Part shown: positions 15,255 to 23,238 of the stretch, piece by piece
How the letters are laid out: every line of letters begins with the position of its first letter
Position numbering within the stretch: position 1 is the first letter of the stretch
Origin: Enhygromyxa salina
GTDB taxonomy: Bacteria > Myxococcota_A > Polyangia > Nannocystales > Nannocystaceae
Reading direction: 5' to 3'
Assembly (NCBI RefSeq): GCF_000737335.2
Contig: NZ_JMCC02000038.1
Coordinates: forward strand, 1-64,000
DNA: 64,000 nt
Made by a program: the position numbers and the translations under genes
Notes under the pieces: model-generated
What the model was told of the DNA's origin: nothing
Seen by the model: only the letters and a program-made list of their open reading frames with translations
Database searches by the model: none

Positions 15255-17741
15255 TCACTCGTCCATTGCCGGGATCCCGGGCGCGTCGGAATTGGCGGGA
15301 TCGTGCTCGAAGGGATCCTGCGGGAGCGAGGGCTCGAGCCGTTGGCCTGGGGCGCGCTCGCCGTCTGGACCGAACCACTCCGCGCCGCTGGGATCGAACA
15401 CGGGCAGCGGCGGGCGCACGCCCCAGGTGCGGCTGGGCGCGGTCGCGCCCCAATCCACCGCGTCCAGGCTGTCCCCCGTGTCTCCGCCGTCTCCGAGCAA
15501 GCCAGACAGCGATCGCTGGGTCTGGGTCGCGGCCATCAGCGTCTCGATCTCTTCGAGGCACGCCTCGGGATCGCCACGCTCGTAGGGATCAAAGCTGATC
15601 AACGTGGCCGCGTAGACCTCGTGCTCTTGCGCGGTGATCCGCTCGCGCTCGAGCATGAGATCGTGAATCCAGCGGACCTTCTGATCAAAGCGCTCGCTCA
15701 GCTGATCGTCGCAATAATAGACGTGGCGACGCACGGGGCTGGGCAGCATTGAAGCCAGGTACGCAGCCTCGAGCGAGCTCAGCTCGCCGGGGTGCTTGCC
15801 AAAATAGTGGCGACTGGCGTCGGTGACCCCGTAGACCCCGGGGCCAAACTCGATCACGTTCAAGTACAGCTCCATGATCCGCTGCTTGCTCAGCGCCTGC
15901 TCGACCCACCAGGTCAAGAACAGCTCCTGCAGCTTGCGCGAGAGCGTGCGCTCGTGACTGAGCAGCACATTCTTGACCATCTGCATGGTGATCGTGGAAG
16001 CCCCCAGGCGGACCTTGCCCGACTCGAGGTTGCGACGCAGCGCGACCTCGAGTTGCGACCGGTTGAAGCCGTCGTGGCGGCGGAAGCTGCCGTCCTCGGT
16101 CGTGAGCACGGCCTCCGCCATGTAGCGAGAGATCGCGTCGAGGGGCGTGTAGTTGCTCGATCCCGCGTACAACCCAACCCGCCGCGTCCGCCCGTCACGC
16201 ATGGTCACGCGGTGGACAAAGCCGCCGTTGAGGTGCGCCGCGCTGGCCAGGCGGGGGGCGGCGCGTACCCGACACGCCTCAAAGTCTATGTCGGCGTCGA
16301 GCTTCAACGCTGCGAGATCCGCAAAGTCAGCGTCAACGTTCACGTGCGCCGCGAACTGCCCTTCCAACTCGAAGCCAGCCAGGCCGGGCACCAGCTCGCG
16401 GGGGATCGCGTCGAGCACCTCTTGGCAGCCGACCGCAGGGATCTCGAGATCGACCTGGTAGCGACGCTGCTCGCGGACCCGGGCGTGGACCAGCTCGCCG
16501 CGAACGAGCAGCACGACCCCAGCCCGCTGGACGGCGAGCCGGCGCACCGACAACTTGCGCGCGGCGGGATCCACCAACGCGTCGATCTCGACGCTGAAGC
16601 CGACGTCGCGCACCACGTCGCGCGCGAGCAGCTGATGACTGACGTTGAGACCCGCCAGACTCAGCTTGCCGTCGAGCTGCGCCACGCCGTCGCCAAAATC
16701 GATCTCGAGATGCCCGCCGAGGGTCGCAAGGTCCGACTCGACGACCGGCAGGCTGGCCAGCACCTCGGGGACCCGACCGAGCTCGAAGGCGGCCATGTCC
16801 ACGGCGATCTTTCCGGCCGAGAGATCACGCGCGAACCGGCCCGATACAGACCACAGATCTCCGCCTTCGATCTCGGCCTCCTCGTTGGCGCCGAGCTGCG
16901 CGAAGCCGCCAGCGAGGTCGACACTGATCTCGGTGGCGTCGCGATCGTGCGCTGTGATCGTGCCATGTACGCCGGCCACGGCGATGTTCTCGTCGACCTC
17001 GGCGGCGACTCCAGCCAGGGTCGAGGTGATCGGGAACAATAGCTCTCCGTCGCGCTGCTCGAGCGACGTTCGCAGCGACGCCGCGCGCAGCGGACGACCC
17101 AGGCCGAGCTCAGCGACCAGACTGGTGACGCGCAGCTCGACGCGCCGCTGGGCCGGCTCGACCGTCGCGGCCATGCTGCCAGTCGCTCGCCGATCGCCGT
17201 CGCGCAGCGTGAAGCTCAGGCCCCGCAGCTCGACCGCGTCGGGGGTCAAGCGAGTGCGCCGGCGCAACCATCCGTGCGCGCCCTCGGCCTCGCCCTCGAG
17301 CTCACGCAGCTCTTGGACGATCTGTGTCAGCGCGTCGCGGCTGCCGTGGAGGTATCCGCCGACCGCTTCGATCTCCACAACCTCGACCCGACCCGACCAC
17401 AGCGCTTGCCGATCCACGCTCACGTGGACAGCGTCGACGCGCGCGTCGAGGTCAGCGAGCCGCAGGGTGACGTCGTGCAGCTCGGCGCCGCTCCAGTTGG
17501 CCGTGAGCTCGGCGATCTCGACTTCGGCGCCCAAGCGAGCGCCGACCCGCCGCTCGAGCTCGGCCTTGATCCTGCCAGCACCCCAGCGGGGCGCCGTGAA
17601 GATCGCGACGGCGGACACGAGGAGCACGAGCCCCAGCGCGCCGCCGCTCCACGCAGCGATCCTTCCCCATCGCGGGCGGCGACGAGGAGCACGGTGGGCG
17701 GCGCCGCTCGTGGAACGGCTCGGAGGCGAGGCCTCGATCAT
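15255..17741 (-). CDS. AsmA-like protein fused to GT51 peptidoglycan transglycosylase
   Basis: A protein of about 828 residues. One transmembrane helix lies at about 30-50. It is followed by a long beta-strand-rich stretch to about residue 530 in the style of AsmA/DUF3971 lipid-groove proteins (GAEVEIAELTANWSG; repeated VDLAGGF and LEIDFGDG elements). The C-terminal GT51 domain spans about 535-710: catalytic Glu549 in TTEDGSFRRHDGF, then RLGASTITMQMVKN and YLNVIEFGPGVYGV. No transpeptidase domain is present. The tail is Pro/Asp-rich. I chose ATG 17741; an upstream ATG adds only an Arg-rich tail. It would polymerise glycan strands without cross-linking. The AsmA-like part may position the enzyme or touch the outer membrane; that is inference. 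It heads the operon with trmH and PBP1A. Confidence 0.88.
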   Translation of the reverse strand: MIEASPPSRSTSGAAHRAPRRRPRWGRIAAWSGGALGLVLLVSAVAIFTAPRWGAGRIKAELERRVGARLGAEVEIAELTANWSGAELHDVTLRLADLDARVDAVHVSVDRQALWSGRVEVVEIEAVGGYLHGSRDALTQIVQELRELEGEAEGAHGWLRRRTRLTPDAVELRGLSFTLRDGDRRATGSMAATVEPAQRRVELRVTSLVAELGLGRPLRAASLRTSLEQRDGELLFPITSTLAGVAAEVDENIAVAGVHGTITAHDRDATEISVDLAGGFAQLGANEEAEIEGGDLWSVSGRFARDLSAGKIAVDMAAFELGRVPEVLASLPVVESDLATLGGHLEIDFGDGVAQLDGKLSLAGLNVSHQLLARDVVRDVGFSVEIDALVDPAARKLSVRRLAVQRAGVVLLVRGELVHARVREQRRYQVDLEIPAVGCQEVLDAIPRELVPGLAGFELEGQFAAHVNVDADFADLAALKLDADIDFEACRVRAAPRLASAAHLNGGFVHRVTMRDGRTRRVGLYAGSSNYTPLDAISRYMAEAVLTTEDGSFRRHDGFNRSQLEVALRRNLESGKVRLGASTITMQMVKNVLLSHERTLSRKLQELFLTWWVEQALSKQRIMELYLNVIEFGPGVYGVTDASRHYFGKHPGELSSLEAAYLASMLPSPVRRHVYYCDDQLSERFDQKVRWIHDLMLERERITAQEHEVYAATLISFDPYERGDPEACLEEIETLMAATQTQRSLSGLLGDGGDTGDSLDAVDWGATAPSRTWGVRPPLPVFDPSGAEWFGPDGERAPGQRLEPSLPQDPFEHDPANSDAPGIPAMDE

Positions 17742-17907
17742 GCTCTGGGACCATAGCGCAGGCACTCTTGGCTCGACGCGTGGCGGGGCTGATCTCGTCC
17801 CGCGCGGCCGACCGCGCAATCGACGTCAGCCTCGCGGGCGAGACCGATACCAAATGCGAAAGCGGAGGACCTCAGGCCCCCCGCTCCTCGCCGTTGATGC
17901 GCACTCG

Positions 17908-18426
17908 CTATCGGTGCTTGCACTGGTACGCAAAGATGATGGTTTGATCGCCGCGCCTGACCGGGATCAACATGATCTGGTTGCTGCCGACCACGAAGTC
18001 CATGTCGACCAGGTTGGAGCTGCCCCGCTTGAGCTTGGTGTTGAGCTCGAGCTTGCTGTCCTTCTCGCCGAGCAACGTCAGCTCGACGTTGTGACCGGAC
18101 TTGAACTTGTGATCGACGACCTTGTTGAGCTCGAGCTTGAAGTCGAGCGTGTCGATCAAGCGAAACTCCCTGTAGCGGGCGAATTCAGGGGCTCGCAGGC
18201 GATCCGCCAAGAAGTCGAGGTTGGCGGGGATCCCACCCTCGCCCTTCTCGAGCGCCTCGACTGCGTGGATCCGACAGGCGGAGTCCTGGACCGTGGCTTG
18301 CGACACGCTGGGGGTCGCCAGCGCGAGCACCCCGGCGAGCGCGGGCAGCCCGAACACGAGCGCGGTGGTGAGGGCCGGGGCCAATGAGAAGGCCAGGGAC
18401 TTCGAGTAGGTGCTGCGGTGCGTCAT
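17908..18426 (-). CDS. Putative secreted protein in sigma-factor operon
   Basis: A 172-residue protein with a signal peptide (hydrophobic about 12-40, ending near SQATVQ), family not recognised. The mature part has two cysteines, one near the start (DSACRIHAVEAL) and one near the end (FAYQCKHR), that could form a disulfide, plus an alternating charged beta pattern (LDTLDFKLELNKVVDHKFKSG). Its ATG overlaps the anti-sigma stop by 4 nt (ATGA), so it is the third gene of the sigma/anti-sigma operon. It may be an output or a sensor partner of that system; this is inferred from position only. Confidence 0.8.
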   Translation of the reverse strand: MTHRSTYSKSLAFSLAPALTTALVFGLPALAGVLALATPSVSQATVQDSACRIHAVEALEKGEGGIPANLDFLADRLRAPEFARYREFRLIDTLDFKLELNKVVDHKFKSGHNVELTLLGEKDSKLELNTKLKRGSSNLVDMDFVVGSNQIMLIPVRRGDQTIIFAYQCKHR

Positions 18427-19217
18427 AGCGAACGCTCACTGTCGACAGGGCCGTCGTCTTCGGTCACCCAGATCACCGTGGTCGTGCCCCGCGTGCCCTC
18501 GACCTGCGAGATGGTGCCGGTCCGTCCGCCAAATTCGATGCGGCGGATCTCGGCTTCACCTGGCTCGGGCTGCGGGTACATCTCGGGGGCGATCTCGGGG
18601 CTGGGTGGTTCTGGGGCGACGGCGACCCGGGGAACGGGCTCGGGTGCCGGTGCAGGCGCGGGGTTGGTGCGCGCCTGCGCTGTGGGCTCGGCATCAGACG
18701 CCGGCTCATCCTGTGTATTCGAGGGCTGCGAATTCGCGGCGACCGCCGGGTCGTGCGCCCCGACATCGTTCGGCGCCCCGGCCGAGCGAGCGAACACCAA
18801 CACGAGCGCGCCGGCTGCACCCACGACCGCGAGCGGCAGCCGAACGGGCCGAATCCACTCGGACAGCCGCTGCCACACGGAAGGCGGCGCCTCGGCGGCC
18901 TCTTGCAGCCGGGACTCGCGCTCGAGCGCCTGCTCGAAGCCATCCCAAACTTGCTCGAAGCGGGCTTCGGGGACGCGCTCTGCCTGGTGCTCGAGCGCGC
19001 CAACGATCATCGTTCGCATGAACGCGAGATCCGCCAACTTTGCGGCCAGCTCTTCGTCGCTGTCGAGATCGCCCGGAGTCTCAGCATTGACGAGCGCTCG
19101 CAGTGTCGCACCCAGCGACTCGGCGTCGCCCGCGTCCAAGCTGCCGTCACCGAGCTCCCCATCAAAGTAGGCGGACAGTTGCTCGTCGAATTCCGTAACG
19201 ATGGACTGGTTGTTCAT
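18423..19217 (-). CDS. Putative membrane anti-sigma factor
   Basis: A 264-residue single-pass membrane protein. The N-terminus (EQLSAYFDGELGDG) matches the opening helix of anti-sigma domains. The His/Cys zinc motif of the ZAS family is absent, so it would be a zinc-independent variant. A transmembrane helix is at about 127-146. A Pro/Ala/Glu-rich periplasmic stalk and a short beta-rich tail (GTISQVEGTRGTTTVIWVTE) follow. The ATG has a strong GGAGGG site and overlaps the sigma stop by one base (TGATG). It would hold the sigma factor at the membrane until a signal from outside arrives. The signal is unknown. Confidence 0.82.
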   Translation of the reverse strand: MNNQSIVTEFDEQLSAYFDGELGDGSLDAGDAESLGATLRALVNAETPGDLDSDEELAAKLADLAFMRTMIVGALEHQAERVPEARFEQVWDGFEQALERESRLQEAAEAPPSVWQRLSEWIRPVRLPLAVVGAAGALVLVFARSAGAPNDVGAHDPAVAANSQPSNTQDEPASDAEPTAQARTNPAPAPAPEPVPRVAVAPEPPSPEIAPEMYPQPEPGEAEIRRIEFGGRTGTISQVEGTRGTTTVIWVTEDDGPVDSERSL

Positions 19218-19942
19218 CAGATCCCTCCGCCCGCGACACCGGCGGTGTGTAGCCCATGGCTGGCGTTGCGCTCGAGCGCGCGCGCTTCGATCTCTGTGGC
19301 GTCCTGGGCCGGCACGCATGCGCCAAGCCGGTCCGTGAGGAGCTTTTGCATGTTGCGACGCGCATGAAACAGGCGGCTCATGATCGTGCCCTTGGAGCAC
19401 TTCATGCTCTGCGCCATTTCCTCGTAGGACATGCCCTGCAGCTCACGCATGACGATCACCGCGCGGTGCTTGTCGCTGAGATGCTCGAGGCTGGCTTCGA
19501 CTGCCGCGAGGATCTCTTTGCGCCGCAACATGTCCGACGGATCTCCAAACTGGGCCAGATGCGGCAGCAAGTCCGACGGTGGCTCGTCCTTGCCGTCGTG
19601 CCGCAGCCCGTCATCGAATTCGACGTCGCGGTGCCGCTTGGCCTTGCGCAGATGATCGATGCAGAGGTTCGCCACGATTCGGTACAGCCAGGTGTAGAAA
19701 CTAGAGTTGCCTTCGAACTTGCCGATGTAGCGGTGGACCTTGATGAAGCTCTCTTGGACGACATCGAGCGCGTCCTCTTGGTTACGAAGAAACCCGTAGG
19801 CAACCGCGTAGACCTTGCGCTGATAGCGCTGCATCAGGACCTTGAAGGCACGTTTGTCTCCGCCTTTGACGGCGGTTACGAGGGCCAAGTCCTCGGCGTC
19901 TGGGGGGACCACGTGTGTCGCTGCCTTTGGACGGGTGCTCAA
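19217..19942 (-). CDS. ECF-type RNA polymerase sigma-70 factor
   Basis: A 241-residue sigma factor of the RpoE-like extracytoplasmic class. Region 2 covers about 25-95 (LMQRYQRKVYAVAYGFLRN, DALDVVQESFIKVHRYIGKF, SSFYTWLYRIVANLCIDHLRK). Region 4 lies at about 165-220, with the helix-turn-helix LQGMSYEEMAQSMKCSKGTIMSRL. The open frame begins with TTG at 19942; a GTG at 19912 is an alternative, and no Shine-Dalgarno sequence separates them. It is the first gene of a three-gene operon with its presumed anti-sigma factor. Such operons are usually autoregulated. I could not identify a confident -35/-10 pair upstream. Confidence 0.93.
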   Translation of the reverse strand: MSTRPKAATHVVPPDAEDLALVTAVKGGDKRAFKVLMQRYQRKVYAVAYGFLRNQEDALDVVQESFIKVHRYIGKFEGNSSFYTWLYRIVANLCIDHLRKAKRHRDVEFDDGLRHDGKDEPPSDLLPHLAQFGDPSDMLRRKEILAAVEASLEHLSDKHRAVIVMRELQGMSYEEMAQSMKCSKGTIMSRLFHARRNMQKLLTDRLGACVPAQDATEIEARALERNASHGLHTAGVAGGGI

Positions 19943-20277
19943 TGCCGCTATTCAGCGGCGGGGAGATGGGAGGGATCGGGTTCCGGGAACGCCGGCGTAC
20001 AGGACATGCCGGTCTCGAGACCGCGCACTTCTCGCTCCGCGAGGGTTGTCCCGTCTCGACGGTTATACCCAATGCAGGCATTTGTGGCCCCGTGCAAGCC
20101 AGGAACCTGGCCCTGAGGCTGTGAAGACCAACATCCTGGGCATATCGGCGCGGCGAGGGCCGCGGCCGCGCAAGGGCGAGAACTGCGATCTGAGCCGTCC
20201 GGGCTTCAGGTGCGGCTGCGACACTCGCTACGTGTTCAGTGCGCCCACACACGCCCGAAGTTGGGCATCCTGGAGAC
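19943..20277. other. Divergent intergenic region, sigma operon / SUKH gene
   Basis: 335 nt with no gene. It must hold the promoters for the leftward sigma operon and the rightward SUKH gene. The only structure I see is a perfect 12-nt palindrome, CCAGGAACCTGG, at 20099-20110, which could be an operator. No repeat of the dispersed family is present. Confidence 0.6.
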
Positions 20278-21450
20278 ATGCAGATCAACCAACTCCTCGC
20301 GCTCATGCGCGAGCTCGAGGAGATCGCACCATGGTGGCGTGGGTGGAGCAGGCCGATCGACGCGGCCGAGGTCGCGCGCTTCGAAGTGACCCACGCGATC
20401 ACGCTGCCGTCTGGGTATCGCCAGGTGCTCGAGGCGATCGGCGATCATGCCCCGCTGCCGGCGAGACCGGGGGGGGCCGTGCTCCCGCTGGCCGAAGCGC
20501 GAGCGCTGCCGACCGCGAGCGCATTCCTGGGACCGCTGTGCTCGCCCTTCCCCCACTCCGGCGCCGCGGCCGTCGAGATCGCCTGGGACGAGATCAGCGA
20601 CGACTACGAAGATCCCGCGTGGCTGCGCGGGTGTCTGCCCCTCGCTGGCGCTGGCTGCGATGAGAGCTACGTGCTGGTCGTCACCGGGCCGGACCGGGGA
20701 CGGGTGTGGGGCGTGACCCCGAGCGGGTCGCCACAACTGCACCCGACGGGGCTCGAGTTCACGCGCTGGTATCAGGCGGAACTCGAGCGTGGCTTGGCCC
20801 CAGCGCGGGCCCGCGTTCGTGAGCTCGCCGCGCTCGAGCGGCGGCTCGCGGATGCTGACGATGTCGACCAGGAGGCAGCGATCGCGCTCGGTCGAGCGCT
20901 GCTGTTCGAGGATCGGGCGCGCGCCGAGTCGCTGCTCGAGCAGGCATGGGCGCGAGTCGGCGCTGGCACCCGCGAGCTCGACCGGGCGATCACCGAGCTC
21001 GACCTGTTGACGGGCCGCGTGGATCGCCTCGACGCGATCGCCGCTCAGGGCGACCCATGGCTGCGAGCACACGCCGCGATCGGGGCGGTCCGAGCGGGCG
21101 ATGATCAGCGCGGACTCGAATGGTTCGCAGGTGGTGGCCACCCGGCGACCCTCGCTCCGCTCGTCGCTGGTTATCACGGCCTCGCGCTGTGGCGCAGCGG
21201 TCAGCCCGAGCGCGCCCTCGAGGTCCTTCGTGCGGGCGCGACGAGCCTGGCCAACGTCGCGCTCGCGGCCAAGATCCAAGCCGAGCTCGGTGAGGTCGAG
21301 GCAGCGCGAACGAGCTGGCAGCGCGTGCGTCTTGGGCTGACCCACGCACCCGAGCAACCACCGCAGCGACCGCAGCTCGCCAGCTTCATCGCCCTGGCCA
21401 CGCCCGAGTTGACCGAGGTGGACGCGGCGCTAGCCGGGCTTTCGGAGTGA
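20278..21450 (+). CDS. SMI1/KNR4 (SUKH) domain protein with helical repeat C-terminus
   Basis: A 390-residue soluble protein. The N-terminal about 170 residues fit the SUKH fold: IDAAEVARFEVTHAITLPSGYRQVLEAIGDHAPLP, then an acidic EIAWDEISDDYEDPAWLRG and a LLVVTGPDRGRVWGV-like strand. The remaining residues form Ala/Leu-rich helices resembling TPR repeats. I chose ATG 20278 because GGAGA lies just upstream. SUKH proteins very often neutralise polymorphic toxins. The gene converges on, and overlaps by 21 nt, the last gene of the PAAR-like effector cassette, which makes an immunity or toxin-handling role plausible. The long helical tail is unusual for a simple immunity protein. Confidence 0.82.
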   Translation: MQINQLLALMRELEEIAPWWRGWSRPIDAAEVARFEVTHAITLPSGYRQVLEAIGDHAPLPARPGGAVLPLAEARALPTASAFLGPLCSPFPHSGAAAVEIAWDEISDDYEDPAWLRGCLPLAGAGCDESYVLVVTGPDRGRVWGVTPSGSPQLHPTGLEFTRWYQAELERGLAPARARVRELAALERRLADADDVDQEAAIALGRALLFEDRARAESLLEQAWARVGAGTRELDRAITELDLLTGRVDRLDAIAAQGDPWLRAHAAIGAVRAGDDQRGLEWFAGGGHPATLAPLVAGYHGLALWRSGQPERALEVLRAGATSLANVALAAKIQAELGEVEAARTSWQRVRLGLTHAPEQPPQRPQLASFIALATPELTEVDAALAGLSE

Positions 21451-22242
21451 TGTTGGGCGCGTGCGCAGCTCGAGGTTGTCCGAGAGGAGCTCGACGAGCT
21501 GCATGAGCTCGACGCGCTGGTCCGCGGCGACCCGGACGTCGGGCGTGAACCCAGGGCACTCGTACATCATGACGGCCGCGCCGGCTCGCTCGCCGCACAC
21601 ACACCACGGCCCGGTGTTGGCGATCGTGGCGAAGCCGAGCTGCCCGAGGATCCAGGTGAACCGCGGCAGCCACCGACCGGATTGCCGACCCGATTGACTG
21701 CCTGGAAACCGCGGAGGCTGGGTCCCTGGCGACTCCAGATGCAGCTCCCAAGCATGACGTGGCAGGCACTTGGTGAGGAACGCGAACCCGAACAGCATCG
21801 CGGCGAACGAGCTGTGCTCGAGGGTGATCGCGGGTCGCTCGCCGTCGCCAAACCCCAGCCGCACCAGCGGCACCTGCTCGGGCTGCCCGCGGCGATCGAA
21901 CATCAAGAGCGGCACGATCTCCTCGCTGGGGACGCCCGCGATCACGAACGCGCGCGGGTCCGGGTTGAACCCGGCCTCGATGAACTCGAGCAGCGCCTGC
22001 GCACGCAGATCAATGACGTCGTCACCGTACGCGTTGAGCCCGTCGCTGTCGGCCCCCATCCGCTCGAGGAAGGCCCGATGCACGGGTTCGAGCACGGCGC
22101 CGAGCCCGGCGCCGAGCCCGGCCTCGATCGCGTCGATGATCTGTGGCTTGGCGCCCGCCACCCGATCGCCAAAATCTGGCTGCCACGCGCTGACCAGCTG
22201 GACGAGCTCGTCGATCTTCGCGACCGCGGCCGGGTCCGTCAT
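21430..22242 (-). CDS. Candidate immunity protein for PAAR-like effector
   Basis: A 270-residue soluble protein with no firm family. The segment from AKPQIIDAIEAGLGAGLGAVLEPVHRAFLERMGADSDG through DPRAFVIAGVPSEEIVPLLMFD resembles the SUKH layout (amphipathic helix, LP-like entry, then a strand reporting a residue-property value), but weakly. It has no signal peptide or membrane helix. Its ATG overlaps the effector gene's stop by one base (TGATG), so the two are tightly coupled, as cognate toxin-immunity pairs are. Its own stop overlaps the end of the convergent SUKH gene. Immunity function is inferred from position and weak fold similarity. Confidence 0.72.
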   Translation of the reverse strand: MTDPAAVAKIDELVQLVSAWQPDFGDRVAGAKPQIIDAIEAGLGAGLGAVLEPVHRAFLERMGADSDGLNAYGDDVIDLRAQALLEFIEAGFNPDPRAFVIAGVPSEEIVPLLMFDRRGQPEQVPLVRLGFGDGERPAITLEHSSFAAMLFGFAFLTKCLPRHAWELHLESPGTQPPRFPGSQSGRQSGRWLPRFTWILGQLGFATIANTGPWCVCGERAGAAVMMYECPGFTPDVRVAADQRVELMQLVELLSDNLELRTRPTSLRKPG

Positions 22243-23234
22243 CAGCCCTCACCTTCGCGCGGGTTGGGGCACAGCATCGCGGCGATGTTGTCCTTGCACG
22301 ACGGACACGACGGGATCGAGTGGCCGGTCGTGTGCCCCTTGTCGCGGCGCGCCCAAGTCTCGGTCATGGACTTGGGGGTGCAGCCGTTGTCGAGCGCGGT
22401 CATGATCATTTTTTGCGCAGCGCACTGACCTGGCGGGTGCTTGCCATCGATAGGCTTGCGCAGCGCCACCTCGGTCCCGCGCGCGGTCCTGACGGTCATG
22501 GGATCCTTGGGCGCGACGTTGACCGCGGGGCTCATTCCAGCGTCGGCAGCGAGGCTCGCCCAGCCCTTGAACGAGCTCGGGCCCACGGGCTGACCGGCGA
22601 CCGCGACGTAGGTGTGCTTGGTCGCGTCCGGCGGGCACTCGCAGACCAACGCGCCGACCATGCCTTGTTTGCCGCCCGTGGTCTTGCCGGCGAGGATCAC
22701 GTTGGAGAACTCTTCTGCGGACTTTTGGCTGTCTTCACTCTCGGGCAGCGGGAAGTTGTCCGACTCGTGCGCGCTGGCTTTCTCACCGCAGTTTGGACAC
22801 ACGTCGTCGCCAGACTCGAACGGATAGGCAACGTTGACGTCGCCGAGCACCAGCGTGAAGGTGTTGTCTTGGTTGCCGTTGTGGCCGGCGACGTCCGTGA
22901 ACCGGATCACCCCCTTGCCCTCGAATTTCACGTTGGGGCTCGAGGTGCTCCACGACAGCTTGCCCATGTTCTTGGACGAGATCACACCGCCCGCGGTGCC
23001 AGCTTCGTCGCCCGAGCTCATGGCGATGCTCGACGACTCCAGCGCGACCGAGCAGCTCTGAATTTTGACGCTGGTGGTGCCCCCGGTCAGGTTGGAGCTC
23101 ATCGCCACGTTGACGTAGGGGATCGGCACGGGACCCGCGGGTGACGGGGTCTTGCACACGTCGGGGATCGGGCAGGTGTGGGTCTTGCCGTCGCCTTGGT
23201 GGACGATCGAGAGGGTGTTGGCGTACACGGTCAT
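22242..23234 (-). CDS. PAAR-like (DUF4150) protein with C-terminal putative toxin domain
   Basis: A 330-residue protein. Residues 1-140 match DUF4150, the PAAR-like tip domain of type VI or related injection systems: MTVYANTLSIVHQGDGKTHT, CPIPDVCKTPSPAGPVPIPYVN and GKLSWSTSSPNVKFEGKGVIR. A CPNCGEKASAH zinc-knuckle-like segment follows. The C-terminal about 70 residues contain GQCAAQKMIMTAL, TETWARRDKGH and IPSCPSCKDNIAAMLC. This layout recalls zinc-dependent deaminase toxins (C/HAE, then PCxxC), but the catalytic Glu is not where expected. It is downstream of a DUF2169 adaptor gene, which is the usual partner of DUF4150 proteins. The tip domain assignment is firm; the toxin type is uncertain. 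Confidence 0.85.
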   Translation of the reverse strand: MTVYANTLSIVHQGDGKTHTCPIPDVCKTPSPAGPVPIPYVNVAMSSNLTGGTTSVKIQSCSVALESSSIAMSSGDEAGTAGGVISSKNMGKLSWSTSSPNVKFEGKGVIRFTDVAGHNGNQDNTFTLVLGDVNVAYPFESGDDVCPNCGEKASAHESDNFPLPESEDSQKSAEEFSNVILAGKTTGGKQGMVGALVCECPPDATKHTYVAVAGQPVGPSSFKGWASLAADAGMSPAVNVAPKDPMTVRTARGTEVALRKPIDGKHPPGQCAAQKMIMTALDNGCTPKSMTETWARRDKGHTTGHSIPSCPSCKDNIAAMLCPNPREGEG

Positions 23235-23238
23235 GACA

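Noticed and set aside
20236..21357. 373-residue minus-strand frame opposite the SUKH gene
   Set aside because: It is Arg/Gly/Ala-rich without domain character; the plus-strand frame has a good start site and the SUKH motif.
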